A stretch of 64,000 bases of DNA from Megaera sp965229545 (GTDB lineage: Bacteria; Pseudomonadota; Alphaproteobacteria; Rickettsiales; Rickettsiaceae), in the NCBI GenBank assembly GCA_965229545.1, contig OZ245887.1:558001-622000 (forward strand), given 5' to 3'. The notes beneath the pieces were generated by a model that had not been told where the DNA came from, did not search any database, and was given only the letters and a program-made list of their open reading frames with translations. This document shows positions 19,143 to 28,916 of this stretch, one piece after another. The position numbers and the translations under genes were made by a program. Positions within the stretch are counted from its first letter, which is position 1. The number at the start of each line of letters is the position of its first letter.

Positions 19143-19700
19143 TTAATCATAAAATAATCGTGTTTTAAGCAGGTTAACATTGGATTCAAGACCCAGCAAT
19201 TCATTTTTACTTAATAAGCTTGGGTAATTCTCGACACATATAATAAAACCATCACAGTCTATACCTGAAGCTAATTCCGCAATATATAATACATATTTTC
19301 TATCATTAATTTTGATTTTTGAAACTACAAGATCTTGAGTTTGAAATTTTTCTTTAAGAGAGGTTAGATTGGGGTGTAGGAAATTATAAATTTCTCTTTC
19401 AAACAAGTTAGAAGTTTTAGATTTAAATTCCATATGGATTGAATCAATAATTATAAGTTCTTCTAAATTATAATATTCTTTCATAGATGAAATTAATTCG
19501 ATGCAAAAATTTCCACCGGAACTAGCTTGTGTACTATAAGTAAGATTTTTATATAAAAACTTGAGTTCTAAGTATAATTGCATTAAAGTCACGTTTTTTC
19601 TGTCTAATCCTTTTTTCCATTCAGTAGCTGTTTTAAAAAACAGATATAAAACAACTATTGATAAAGCAATATAAATTTTGCCTGTAATATCTATATCCAT
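19143..19700 (-). CDS. Hypothetical protein with one N-terminal membrane segment
   Basis: Not recognised. From the ATG at 19700 it encodes 185 residues; a longer frame with a TTG start at 19739 is less likely. A hydrophobic segment at about residues 7-22 is followed by a lysine-rich soluble region, which suggests a membrane anchor with a cytoplasmic or periplasmic domain. No catalytic motif stands out. It precedes infA by about 70 bases on the same strand. Confidence 0.55.
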   Translation of the reverse strand: MDIDITGKIYIALSIVVLYLFFKTATEWKKGLDRKNVTLMQLYLELKFLYKNLTYSTQASSGGNFCIELISSMKEYYNLEELIIIDSIHMEFKSKTSNLFEREIYNFLHPNLTSLKEKFQTQDLVVSKIKINDRKYVLYIAELASGIDCDGFIICVENYPSLLSKNELLGLESNVNLLKTRLFYD

Positions 19701-19887
19701 AGATTTTATAGTTCTATTAAGTAAAATATGTACAACCAAATTAAACTTAAAGTTTAATTAGCCATGTAATTAAATAGTTTAAACCATAGCACTAATCAAT
19801 ATATTTTGTAGAAAATAATAAGCTTTTAGTAGTTTTTTATTTTGAATGTGTTTATAAGAAACATCATAATTAACGAAGGGAACTTTT

Positions 19888-20124
19888 ATGAGTGAAATAG
19901 TAGCAAAAGATCAATTAAAGCAATATATAGATAGAATTGAAAAACTAGAAACCGAGAAAAGCGAATTACTCGATGACATCAAGCAGGTTTTTGACGAAGC
20001 AAAAGCTAACGGTTTTGATGTTAAAACGATGAGACAAGTAATTAGATTAAGAAAACTCGATAAAAATAAATTAGCTGAGCAAGATGCTATATTAGAACTT
20101 TACAGACAAGCTTTAGAAGTCTAG
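19888..20124 (+). CDS. gapR: DUF2312 / GapR-like nucleoid protein
   Basis: Small DNA-binding protein of 78 residues. The DUF2312 signature is seen as LKQYIDRIEKLETEKSEL, DIKQVFDEAKANGFDVK and QVIRLRKLDK. In Caulobacter GapR binds AT-rich and overtwisted DNA ahead of replication forks; that role is transferred here by family. An upstream purine-rich site, GAAGGGAAC, fits a ribosome binding site. It is followed 31 bases later by the rhodanese gene. Confidence 0.9.
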   Translation: MSEIVAKDQLKQYIDRIEKLETEKSELLDDIKQVFDEAKANGFDVKTMRQVIRLRKLDKNKLAEQDAILELYRQALEV

Positions 20125-20155
20125 TAATAAAGGTTAACTAGAAGGTTAGAAATAT

Positions 20156-20488
20156 ATGGTAGAAATAAAAACTTTAGATCCCAAAACATTGAAATCTTGG
20201 CTGGATAAAAATGAGGCGATACTGATTGATGTTCGTGAAACCCTAGAGTATAAAGAGGCATATATTAAAAAAGCTATTAATATACCATTATCTCAGCTTT
20301 TGTTAAAAATCCATAAACTCCCCGATTGGGGCAAGAAGAAAATAGTTCTACAGTGCAAATCCGGTATTAGATCGATGATCGGATGCCAGGCTTTAATAAA
20401 AGAAGGTTTTGAGTCTAATTTATGGAATCTCGAAGGTGGAATTCACTCTTGGTCTTCGTTGGGACTTCCAATTATAGCACAAAAATAA
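20156..20488 (+). CDS. Single-domain rhodanese-like protein
   Basis: Predicted sulfurtransferase of 110 residues. LIDVRETLEYKEAYIKKAINIPLS is the typical front half, and the active loop is VLQCKSGIRS with the catalytic cysteine near residue 66. The conserved LEGGIHSW follows near the C-terminus. It could carry sulfane sulfur for Fe-S or tRNA thiolation; the substrate is not determined. Its stop lies 4 bases from the end of the convergent mrp gene. Confidence 0.86.
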   Translation: MVEIKTLDPKTLKSWLDKNEAILIDVRETLEYKEAYIKKAINIPLSQLLLKIHKLPDWGKKKIVLQCKSGIRSMIGCQALIKEGFESNLWNLEGGIHSWSSLGLPIIAQK

Positions 20489-20492
20489 AATA

Positions 20493-21482
20493 TCAAATTG
20501 CAAAATTTAGTAAACCGAAATACTTTTTAAGCTCTAGGCCTTTATCACAACACTCCGATAATTCTGGAATTAAGGCTATTTCAGTTAGAAGGGTTATATT
20601 ATATTCATCTGCAATTTGGTTACCGCTATTTCCTGAAAAAATGTTGATTTTTTCTGAATTCGGGAGAAAATAACCACTCATATTCTCAATTATACCAATT
20701 ATCGGTACACTAAATTTAGTATATAAATTTATGGCTCTTTGCACATCAATGGTCGCAATTTTTTGCGGAGTTGTTATCATTATTACTCCAGCAGTTACAT
20801 AATTCTGCAATAAACTCAAATGTATATCACCGGTACCGGGCGGGGTATCAATTATCAAATAATCAAGTTGTCCCCACTCCGTTAAGGAAATAAGCTGATA
20901 TAAAGCCTTGCTCGTCATAGGTCCCCTCCAACTAATTGATGAAAAAGGATCTGTAATGAAACCGATTGAATTTACTTTAACATTATAATTACAAAGAGGA
21001 ATCATTCTTTTGTTTATTAACTCTGGTTTTCCTTGGAGATTAAAGATGTTTGGAATGGAAGGACCATAAATGTCCGCATCAAGCAAACCTACTTTTTTTT
21101 CCTCACTGGCAAGTTTTTGAGCCAAAAGCGCTGCTATTGTTGACTTTCCTACTCCTCCTTTACCAGCAGCAATAACTATTACCTTCTTAATACTATCAAG
21201 GATTATTTGAGATTTTTCTTTTTGTGGTGGCTCCTGTTTTTTTTCAGAACTTGTTAAAACAATATTGATTCTTTCAAGGCCAGTAATATTTTCTAATTTG
21301 TTTATTATATAATTCCTAACCTCTTTCGCTTCTTCTAAGGTTATTCCATCAATATCAAGGGCAAAACCAGCCTCTTTACCTTTAATGATAACCTCCGAAG
21401 CTCGTTCACCAACTTTAGAATTATCAGAAAAGCAGATATTTGCAATTTTTGTTTGAATCTGTGTTTTAATTAAAGGCGACAT
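20493..21482 (-). CDS. mrp: Mrp/ApbC-family Fe-S carrier ATPase (no CxxC)
   Basis: MinD-like P-loop ATPase linked to Fe-S cluster delivery. A short N-terminal DUF59/MIP18-like domain (about residues 1-75) precedes the deviant Walker A GKGGVGKST at 107-115. DADIYGPSIPNIF and DTPPGTGDIHLSL are family-typical. After IENMSG (265-270) most relatives carry a CxxC that bridges the Fe-S cluster; here the segment reads YFLPNSEK, with no cysteines. A CC pair occurs later at 311-312. The protein may be a cysteine-less Mrp variant. It diverges from hflK. Confidence 0.88.
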   Translation of the reverse strand: MSPLIKTQIQTKIANICFSDNSKVGERASEVIIKGKEAGFALDIDGITLEEAKEVRNYIINKLENITGLERINIVLTSSEKKQEPPQKEKSQIILDSIKKVIVIAAGKGGVGKSTIAALLAQKLASEEKKVGLLDADIYGPSIPNIFNLQGKPELINKRMIPLCNYNVKVNSIGFITDPFSSISWRGPMTSKALYQLISLTEWGQLDYLIIDTPPGTGDIHLSLLQNYVTAGVIMITTPQKIATIDVQRAINLYTKFSVPIIGIIENMSGYFLPNSEKINIFSGNSGNQIADEYNITLLTEIALIPELSECCDKGLELKKYFGLLNFAI

Positions 21483-21573
21483 GCTTGCAATATGAAATAA
21501 TATTATTATATTATTATTTGGTTAGTTCCTACTTAACTATACATTAGTTACCACCCAAACGATAGTTCAAATA

Positions 21574-22638
21574 ATGAAAAAAAATATATATCAGCACATT
21601 TTAAAAAAGTCACCCTGGGATGATTCCGAGCCAAAAGAAAATATTTTTACCAAGAAACGTAGAGATCAGTTTAACTTTGATAATTTCCAGTCCAATTTTA
21701 GCCCTAAGTCAGCAATCTGGATTTTAGGCGGAATTTTATTGCTATGGGTTGCTAATGGCTTTTATAAAGTAGAAGAAGGAGAAGAAGCAGCTATTATCAG
21801 ATTTGGTAAGTTTAATAGAACAGCTATGCCAGGGTTAAACTATAAGTTACCTATTCCATTTGAAACTGTGGAAATAGAAAAAGTCGCCCAGTCTAGAAGG
21901 ATAGAAATTGGTTATAGATCCAGCGGTAAACTAAGAAATAATACAGGAGCTGATTTAAATAAAGATAGGGATATTGCTGCTGAAAGCATAATGCTAACAG
22001 GAGATGAAAATATTATTGAACTTAACGTAGACGTAATGTGGCATATATCAAGTCTATCTGATTATCTTTTTAATGTTGCCGATCCAGAAGAAGCTGTTAA
22101 AGCAGTTTCAGAAAGTGCAATAAGGGAAGTAATAGGAAATATGCCTATTGCTTCTGTACTTTCAAATCAGAAACAAGAGATTGCCGAAAAAATTGAAGGG
22201 TTAATAAAGCAGATTTTAGAACAATATAAAATTGGCGTGGCAATAGAACAGGTAAAGCTTTTAAAAGCTGAACCCCCTAAAGAAGCTATTCAAGCTTACA
22301 GAGACGTTCAAACAGCTAAAGCAGATAAGGAAAAAGAGATTAATGAAGCTCAGTCTTACAGAAATAATATTTTACCGAAAGCAAGGGGAGAAGCAGCTAA
22401 AATCCTTGAGGAATCCGAGGGTTATAAAGTAGAGGTAATAGCTAAAGCAGAAGGTGATGCTTCGAGGTTTAATGCAATATACGAACAATATTTATTGAAC
22501 AAAGAAGTAACTCGTAGCAGATTATATTTAGATACCTTAAAGGAGGTATTATATCAGTCTGATAAAGTAATTATGGGCACTGACGGAGTATTGCCTCACA
22601 TAGCAGTAAAGCCTAAAGGCACTACAAATAGTCAGTAA
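21574..22638 (+). CDS. hflK: HflK subunit of the HflKC membrane complex
   Basis: SPFH/band-7 protein that with HflC forms a cage around FtsH and modulates its proteolysis. A proline- and charge-rich N-terminus is followed by one membrane segment (about residues 46-62), then the band-7 domain with EGEEAAIIRFGKF and VAQSRRIEIGYR. A long charged helix follows. The 354 residues are normal. It heads hflK-hflC-htrA, with 28 bases to hflC. Confidence 0.94.
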   Translation: MKKNIYQHILKKSPWDDSEPKENIFTKKRRDQFNFDNFQSNFSPKSAIWILGGILLLWVANGFYKVEEGEEAAIIRFGKFNRTAMPGLNYKLPIPFETVEIEKVAQSRRIEIGYRSSGKLRNNTGADLNKDRDIAAESIMLTGDENIIELNVDVMWHISSLSDYLFNVADPEEAVKAVSESAIREVIGNMPIASVLSNQKQEIAEKIEGLIKQILEQYKIGVAIEQVKLLKAEPPKEAIQAYRDVQTAKADKEKEINEAQSYRNNILPKARGEAAKILEESEGYKVEVIAKAEGDASRFNAIYEQYLLNKEVTRSRLYLDTLKEVLYQSDKVIMGTDGVLPHIAVKPKGTTNSQ

Positions 22639-22666
22639 AACTTACAAAAGCTAACAGGTTATAATT

Positions 22667-23524
22667 ATGAATAAGATATATTATGTCACATTTGCAGCAT
22701 TTGCTTTATTAATGATTCTGTCTGGATCTTTATTTAGTGTTGACCAAAGACAAAATGGAGTAGTATTTCAGTTTGGTGAAGCAGTTAGGGTAATTGAGTC
22801 TCCAGGGCTAAATATAAAAATTCCTTTTATCCAAAATGTCCAATTTTTTGATAGAAGGATTCTTGATGTAAAAGCTGAGGCAAAAGAGCTTACAGCTTCA
22901 GATGAAAAGCGGGTTATTGTTGATGCTTTTGCAAAATTCAGGATCGTAAATACAGTTGAATTTATTAAAACAGTACATAATTATCAAGGAGCTCAACTAC
23001 GACTTAACAGGATTCTAGAATCGGCAATGCGTACCGTAATTGGTAAGTTCCCGTTAAATACCCTTCTTACTGATAAAAGGGCAAATTTAATGCTACAGAT
23101 AAGAGATTTAACATACTCGGAAGCAAAAAATTTTGGTATTGAAGTCATTGACGTCAGAATTCTAAAAGCGGATTTACCGCCTGAAAATAGTACTGCAATT
23201 TACATGCGCATGCAAACTGACCGTGAAAAAGAAGCAAATCAGATTAGGGCAGAAGGAAACGAAGAGGCAGCAAGAATAAGATCCAAAGCTGATAAAGAAA
23301 GTAAGATAATTTTAGCTAATGCTTACATGGATGCTCAAAAAACTAAAGGTCTAGGCGATGCAGAAGCCGCACGGCTTTATAACCAGGCTTATTCAAAAGA
23401 TCCAGAGTTCTTTAAGTTTTATGCTTCCTTAAATACTTATAGAACCTCATTAACAAAAGAAAATACACAATTTGTTCTTTCTCCGGATTCTGAGTTTTTT
23501 AAATATCTAAGATTAGGAAAATAG
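22667..23524 (+). CDS. hflC: HflC subunit of the HflKC membrane complex
   Basis: Partner of HflK. An N-terminal membrane segment (residues 6-24) is followed by the band-7 domain with VDQRQNGVVFQFGEAVRVIESPGLN split over the first 60 residues, and IRILESAMRTVIGK-type helices. The segment EGNEEAARIRSKADKE is the conserved coiled-coil. At 285 residues it is normal length. It is 3 bases from the htrA start, so the three genes are probably one transcript. Confidence 0.94.
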   Translation: MNKIYYVTFAAFALLMILSGSLFSVDQRQNGVVFQFGEAVRVIESPGLNIKIPFIQNVQFFDRRILDVKAEAKELTASDEKRVIVDAFAKFRIVNTVEFIKTVHNYQGAQLRLNRILESAMRTVIGKFPLNTLLTDKRANLMLQIRDLTYSEAKNFGIEVIDVRILKADLPPENSTAIYMRMQTDREKEANQIRAEGNEEAARIRSKADKESKIILANAYMDAQKTKGLGDAEAARLYNQAYSKDPEFFKFYASLNTYRTSLTKENTQFVLSPDSEFFKYLRLGK

Positions 23525-23527
23525 AGT

Positions 23528-24999
23528 ATGAGGCAGCATTTTATTAAGTTTTTTCTTTTAATTGCGTTAATCACAAATCTTTTTGCAGAGCTTACTTGGG
23601 CTAATAACAAACCAGAAGTCCAAGTAACAAGTTTTGCTGATATTGTAGAACCTTTAATGCCAGCCGTAGTAAATATTTATACAATAAAATACAACAAAAA
23701 AAGACAATCCAGAGGCAATCCTTTACCAGAGCTAATACCTTTTGAAGAGTTCAAGGATTTTTTTAAACAATTTAATATGCCTTTTGCATTTGACTTATAT
23801 CCAAATCTGCAAGCCATGTCGCTTGGATCTGGCTTTATTATTGAAGAAAACGGCCTTATAGTAACGAATTATCATGTTATTGCTGGCTCTGATGAAATAC
23901 ATGTCAAATTATTTGATAATACAGAACTTCCAGCAGCAATTATAGGGAGAGACCCACAAACAGACTTAGCATTGATCAAAATTAATTCTGATAAAAAATT
24001 GCCATTTGTTTCCTTTGGTAACTCTAATGAAGCTAGAGTTGGGGATGTAGTAATTGCTATAGGTAATTCTCTTGGTTTTGGCGGCACTGTTACTACGGGT
24101 ATTATCTCTTCTAAAGGAAGAGATCTTGGTTCTGGTATGGACGAATTGGTAGATGATTTTCTGCAAACCGATGCAGCAATAAATACGGGTAACTCCGGCT
24201 GGCTGTTGTTTAATATGGAAGGGAAAGTAATTGGCATTAATACTTCTATTCCTGCAGTAAGTGGTGGCACGAATGTAGGAATTGGATTTGCAATCCCATC
24301 TAATAAAGCCCAAAATATTGTATCTCAGTTAAAGAAAAGCGGGAAAATAAGCAGAGGGAAACTAGACATAGCTATTCAAGAAAATACAAAAGAATTATCA
24401 GAAGCGCTAAATATTGATAAAACCTACGGAGTATTAGTCGTAGATATTAAAATCGGAGGTTCAGGAGATAAAGCAGGATTACAAAGAGATGATCTAATAA
24501 TTGGATTTAATGATCAAGAAGTTCTAAATTCAAGGAAGCTACAATTATTTGTAGCTGAAGCTAAAATCGGTGAAGAAGTCAAATTAACAATTATTCGGAA
24601 TGGGAAAACACTTGACCTTAAAGCTCAAATTTCTGAAGTAATCGATAATGAAGATGATCAAACAAAAGAAGACAATGAAGTATCTCCCAAAAATATTAAT
24701 AACAAAAATTTATTAGAAAAATCAGGAATTGTTTTTGCTAATTTAACGGATGATTTAAAAGTAAATTCTATTTTGATAAAAATATTAATGGATTATTTGT
24801 TGTTGAAGTTCAGACTAACGATCCAGCCATTCAATTGAGAGCAGGGGATATAGTACCTGCTATTAATCAGGAACCCATAAATGATATAGGACAATTTAAT
24901 TCAATATATAAAAAACTAAAATCTGATAATAAAAAAAATGCAATCTTACTTGTAAAAAGAAAGGATTTTAGTATGTTTATGACATTCCCAATTAAGTAA
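23528..24999 (+). pseudogene. htrA: Frameshifted HtrA/DegP-type periplasmic serine protease
   Basis: Trypsin-like protease with PDZ domains, exported by an N-terminal signal peptide (residues 1-25). His116 and Asp146 of the triad lie in NYHVIAG and DPQTDLALIK. The nucleophile Ser223 is present, but its motif reads GNSGWLLFN instead of the family GNSGGPLFN, altering the oxyanion loop. After PDZ1 the frame breaks in TTTT at 24771-24774; the +1-recovered frame continues as FDKNINGLFVVEVQ to the stop at 24997-24999 and contains most of PDZ2. As read, translation ends at 24838 after 436 residues with a foreign tail. Confidence 0.85.
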
Positions 25000-25021
25000 T
25001 TAACTATTTAGAAAAATTAAT

Positions 25022-25846
25022 ATGGAGAAGACAGATAACTATTCAAATCATGTAGACATAAGCGGCACTACTGATTCTGTAGCCGTCCTTAGTTTTTATA
25101 GTTTTGTAAATATTCCCGAACCCGAGACCTTGCTTCCCAAGATTCTGTTAATTACCAAGAAAAAATATGTAAGAGGTACTATTATCCTTGCAAAGGAAGG
25201 TTTTAACGGCTCTATATCTTCTACTACAGAAGCTCATCTACATCTAGTTATTAAAGAGTTAAAAGAGCTTACTAATCCGAGAGATATTAGCATAAAATTA
25301 AACTATTGTAACATCCAGCCATTTTCTAAAATCAAAGTGAAACTAAAAAATGAAATTGTTTCCATGAAAGCAGGAGAAATTGATGTAGAAAGGTTAAAAG
25401 GGGAGTACATTGAAACAAGTAATTGGGATAGTTTTATTAAAAGAAGTGATGTAATAGCAGTAGACACCAGAAACAGTTATGAAATAAAAGCCGGTACCTT
25501 TGAAGGGGCCTTAGATCCACATACTGAAAGTTTTAGAGAATTTCCACAGTGGGCTAAAAATAATCCCGAGTTGTTCAAAAATAAAAAGATAGCCATGTTC
25601 TGCACTGGAGGTATTAGATGTGAAAAATCTACTGCTTACATGAGGGCTCTTGGTTATGATGAGGTGTATCATCTTAAAGGAGGGATTTTGCAATATCTTG
25701 AAGATACCAAAAATAAAAATGGTACCTGGAAAGGAGATTGTTTTGTATTTGATGATAGAGGGGCTGTCGCTTCAGATCTATTGCCTAGTGAAGGATACTG
25801 GGTTCAAAAAGGTCAAAATGCCAAGAGCGTTAGTAGAAATAAATGA
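25022..25846 (+). CDS. trhO: tRNA uridine(34) 5-hydroxylase TrhO (rhodanese family)
   Basis: Catalyses oxygen-dependent formation of 5-hydroxyuridine at the tRNA wobble position. The N-terminal acylphosphatase-like domain (GTIILAKEGFNGSIS near residue 42) is followed by a rhodanese domain with AVDTRNSYEIKAGTFEGA and the active loop MFCTGGIRCEKSTAYM near residue 191. HLKGGILQYLE and GDCFVFDDR are also typical. The 274 residues fit the family. It overlaps the following response-regulator gene by 4 bases (ATGA). Confidence 0.93.
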   Translation: MEKTDNYSNHVDISGTTDSVAVLSFYSFVNIPEPETLLPKILLITKKKYVRGTIILAKEGFNGSISSTTEAHLHLVIKELKELTNPRDISIKLNYCNIQPFSKIKVKLKNEIVSMKAGEIDVERLKGEYIETSNWDSFIKRSDVIAVDTRNSYEIKAGTFEGALDPHTESFREFPQWAKNNPELFKNKKIAMFCTGGIRCEKSTAYMRALGYDEVYHLKGGILQYLEDTKNKNGTWKGDCFVFDDRGAVASDLLPSEGYWVQKGQNAKSVSRNK

Positions 25847-26472
25847 TTGAAGCAAAGTTGGCGGGGGGTAAAGAAGTAGTTTTGTTTACCAGGAGCCATG
25901 TGCTTGTAGATTCAATAAAAGGTAATTTATTAAATGCTGACTTTTTTTATGCATATAGCAATTACCAGACACTTGTTCATTCCCATAATAAAATCAATTT
26001 ATTAATAATAGACCTAAGCGATTTCCCTATAGATAATAGCTGGTATTATAGAATTAAGGCTATTGTGAATTTAACGAGTAAAAATAAATATTCAAGAGAT
26101 GAAATAAACATTTCTAAGCCATTTAGGTTGAACAGTTTATTAAAAATAATACACGATGTAAATAATAGCGATGATATTTTTTGTGTAATTAATAAGGATT
26201 TTATTTATAACGAGAAATTACATGTAATTAATTCCCAAGAAAAATCGATTAAATTAACGGCAAAAGAAAATAACATTTTTAAATCTATGTTACTTAGTAC
26301 GGAGTTTAAAATTGAAAAAGAATTTCTTTTAAAAAATGTCTGGAGGTATCATGAAAACACTGAGTCCTCGACTGTTGATACCCACCTTTATAGGCTTAAG
26401 GCCAAACTTCCTGATAATTTATTAGAACTTAAAAGCAATAGTTGCCAATTAAATGTAAGCACTTTAAATTAG
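25843..26472 (+). CDS. Atypical OmpR/PhoB-type response regulator
   Basis: Two-domain protein of 209 residues. The first about 115 residues look like a divergent receiver: LLIIDLSD places Asp57 at the phosphoacceptor position, and SKPF gives the Lys92-Pro93 pair. The acidic pair that binds Mg2+ near residue 10 is absent, so phosphorylation is doubtful. The C-terminal winged helix shows LTAKENNIFKSML, FLLKNVWRY and the recognition-helix segment STVDTHLYRLKAKL. It overlaps trhO by 4 bases and may be regulated by something other than a kinase. The assignment to the OmpR/PhoB class is firm only for the DNA-binding domain. Confidence 0.7.
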   Translation: MIEAKLAGGKEVVLFTRSHVLVDSIKGNLLNADFFYAYSNYQTLVHSHNKINLLIIDLSDFPIDNSWYYRIKAIVNLTSKNKYSRDEINISKPFRLNSLLKIIHDVNNSDDIFCVINKDFIYNEKLHVINSQEKSIKLTAKENNIFKSMLLSTEFKIEKEFLLKNVWRYHENTESSTVDTHLYRLKAKLPDNLLELKSNSCQLNVSTLN

Positions 26473-26995
26473 GCAGTGTATTAGCCAAAGTGTAAATCCT
26501 AAAGAAAATTACTGTGATACCGCAGTTTCCCAAAGGTTTGGCTAGGCTAAAAAATCAAATTGCTTTGCTGAGGCCAGAACAGAAACGGAGAACAGCAGAA
26601 ATAGAGTTAGTAAAAAGAGCATAATTACTGAAAGCGGTGTATTGAACTAGAAGGACTTCCATAAAATAGAAATACTGAATTCGCATCTATACTAGTACCT
26701 AAACGTTAGACTAGGATAAAAACAGAAGCACTAATTTTGGTCATTATTTCCTTTATGGCTAGTGTTTCTGTAATTATAAATCTTACTACACGACTTCAAA
26801 GATACAGTTAATAAGGAAGTCGAGCCCCCATGATAACTGATAAGATTACTATTATTTATTATCTTTTTTTGAACAACCCACAATTTAGTAAATAAGGAAA
26901 AGCTTTAAGCTTAAATACTATTTTTTTAATAAAAACCACGCAATTATCGAATTTTTTATTATTTTAGATAAGATAAGTGGCTTTCAAGGGGTGAT
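26473..26995. other. Intergenic gap, no gene seen
   Basis: These 523 bases separate the response-regulator gene from the IS21-family element. No frame, RNA gene or recognisable remnant stands out on either strand. I searched it for the missing 5' half of the ABC-transporter gene that lies beyond the IS and did not see it. A weak stem before TTTTTTT near 26860-26875 could end the upstream transcript. Confidence 0.45.
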
Positions 26996-27053
26996 TGTTG
27001 TGCGCCAGGTATTTTAGTTCACCCCTTGCGCCAGATGAGAAGTCCACTTTATA

Positions 27054-27826
27054 CTAACTTTTTTGTATCATATTGTCATCCTCCATTTTAAATTTTGGCG
27101 TAAAATTTTTTCGGTAAGAATCACCCTCTAATACTACTCTATACGAATTATTAACTATTCTATCCAAAGCAGCGTTAGCCATAACAGGATCAAAAAATAT
27201 TTCTGCCCATGTTTCAATTTTCCTATTTGTGGTAATGATCAGACTAGCATTTATATGCACGGCCGCTATTAAATCATATAAGTCAGATGATTGTTCTGCT
27301 GACAAAGTTTTTAAGCCGAAGTCATCTAAAATCAATAAATCAACTTTTGTGTATCGCTTAAAAATGACATCATAAGTAAAATCGGCTCTAGAGCGATAAA
27401 ATTCATTGAGTAGTTCGTTGCTCCTTATAAACTTTACCTTTTTATTGCGCTGGCAAGCTAACATTCCAAGAGCTTGAGATAAGTGCGTTTTACCAGTACC
27501 TACCGGCCCCATAATGATTACATGGTTCTTTTCTTTGATAAATTTTGCAGTCATTAAGTCATTAATTGCATGTCTAATTTTGAGTGAATATCGTTTTAAA
27601 TCAAACCCTTCAAATGTTTTTGTTTCTTCAAATTTTGCTTGGACAACTCTTCTTTGCAGAGAGCTTTGATCTCTATTATCCACCTCATCTTGGAATAGCA
27701 TTAAAAAGCAGTTCTTCATATGGCATTGCAGCGTCTCTGGCTTGCCTTAGCCTTGCTATCCAAACTATCAGATATTCCAGATAACTTAAGTTGTTGTACC
27801 AAATTATCGAGTTGCAAGTTAGGCAT
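27054..27826 (-). pseudogene. istB: IS21 helper ATPase IstB, frameshifted near its N-terminus
   Basis: AAA+ ATPase that assists IstA in target choice. The Walker A is GPVGTGKTHLSQALG, Walker B is VDLLILDDFG, and the sensor segment is SLIITTNR. The open frame from 27719 gives 221 residues, but the native start is the ATG at 27824-27826 (MPNLQLDN). Between them the reading switches frame at least twice: the ARDAAMPYEELLF segment typical of IstB lies in a frame different from both neighbours. The 5' part is therefore damaged. Confidence 0.8.
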
Positions 27827-28475
27827 AATTAGCCTCCATATCAGAGCTATATTTAAGCATTAGCCTTAATATTCTTCACTTTGCCGCCTTCAATATTAGG
27901 AATAGAGTACTGATCCAGTTTATTTTTTAAAATATTGGATATAGCCTCATAAGTATAATTATCATAAGACACAGCTCGCAAACATGCAGCTTCTAGTCTG
28001 TCATTACCGTATGTCTGCGATAATCTTAAAATACCTTGAACTTTACGTAGTGATATTCTACCGCCTGATGCAAGAATTCTGCTTATTACCTGGTATGTAG
28101 AATTACCTATGCCTTTAGCACAACTTAAACATTTCTCAGGATTATTCTCTAAATAATATAAAGCAGATTTTGGGTAATCTTTTTCGTCGGTAATCCATTG
28201 ACCTTTATTATAATTCCTCGGATGGGTTTTTATGATCTGGTGTTTATAATAGGCTGTAACGGTCTTTAGCCCAATACGAATACTAACCTCTTCCCCGATA
28301 TATTTTGTTGGCACCGAATAAAAATTACCTTTGACCATAAAATGGTGATCTTTTTGTACTGTGCAGGTAGTCCAAATCGGCATATCAAAAATACCTGACG
28401 GTATAGGAAGTAAACATTCCTTTTCTTCCAATAAAAATGTATCAATTGGCTTTGATCCTGTTGTAGTACATATTA

Positions 28476-28913
28476 CTCTGGCCTTTAAATATTGAACATT
28501 ATATAGTAGCATAAGCTATTTCTTTCTTTTTAAAATAATTTTGAATTTTTATACCATTAAACTGAATTTGTGTTAAATAGGACCGTACATTAATTGTTAA
28601 ATCTTTTACTGATTTTAGTACTCGAAAATTATTGGAGTTAGCTTTGACATCTTGGTTTACAAGTTCTTGTGGATTCATATCAGGACAATATGATGGTAAA
28701 TAAAACAATTCTAGCTTGTCCTTATGTCTTTCTACATAAGCTTTTACCTTTTTACTGTGATGCACTCTATGATTATCTAATATCAAAAATATTTTCTGCT
28801 TAATTTGTCTGATAAGTCTACCTAAAAATTCAATACACTTTTTGCTGGTAAAATTATCTTCAAATACCATCCAGTTCATAAACCCTTGCGGACTAATAGC
28901 AGCTAGCATATTA
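28476..28913 (-). mobile_element. Truncated IS630-family copy (3' half only)
   Basis: About 438 bases that mirror the 3' half of the adjacent full IS630 copy in inverse orientation. It begins with the terminal repeat CTCTGGCCTTTAAATATTG at 28476, preceded by TA at 28474-28475. The frame from 28910 to 28499 encodes the C-terminal transposase half with LDNHRVHHSKK and LPSYCPDMNPQE. The 5' half is missing; the sequence stops where the full copy begins, with three extra bases TTA at the join. Confidence 0.85.
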
Positions 28914-28916
28914 TTA

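Noticed and set aside
23872..24313. Antisense frames over htrA
   Set aside because: Codon use and composition are those of a complementary strand; no start region or family match.
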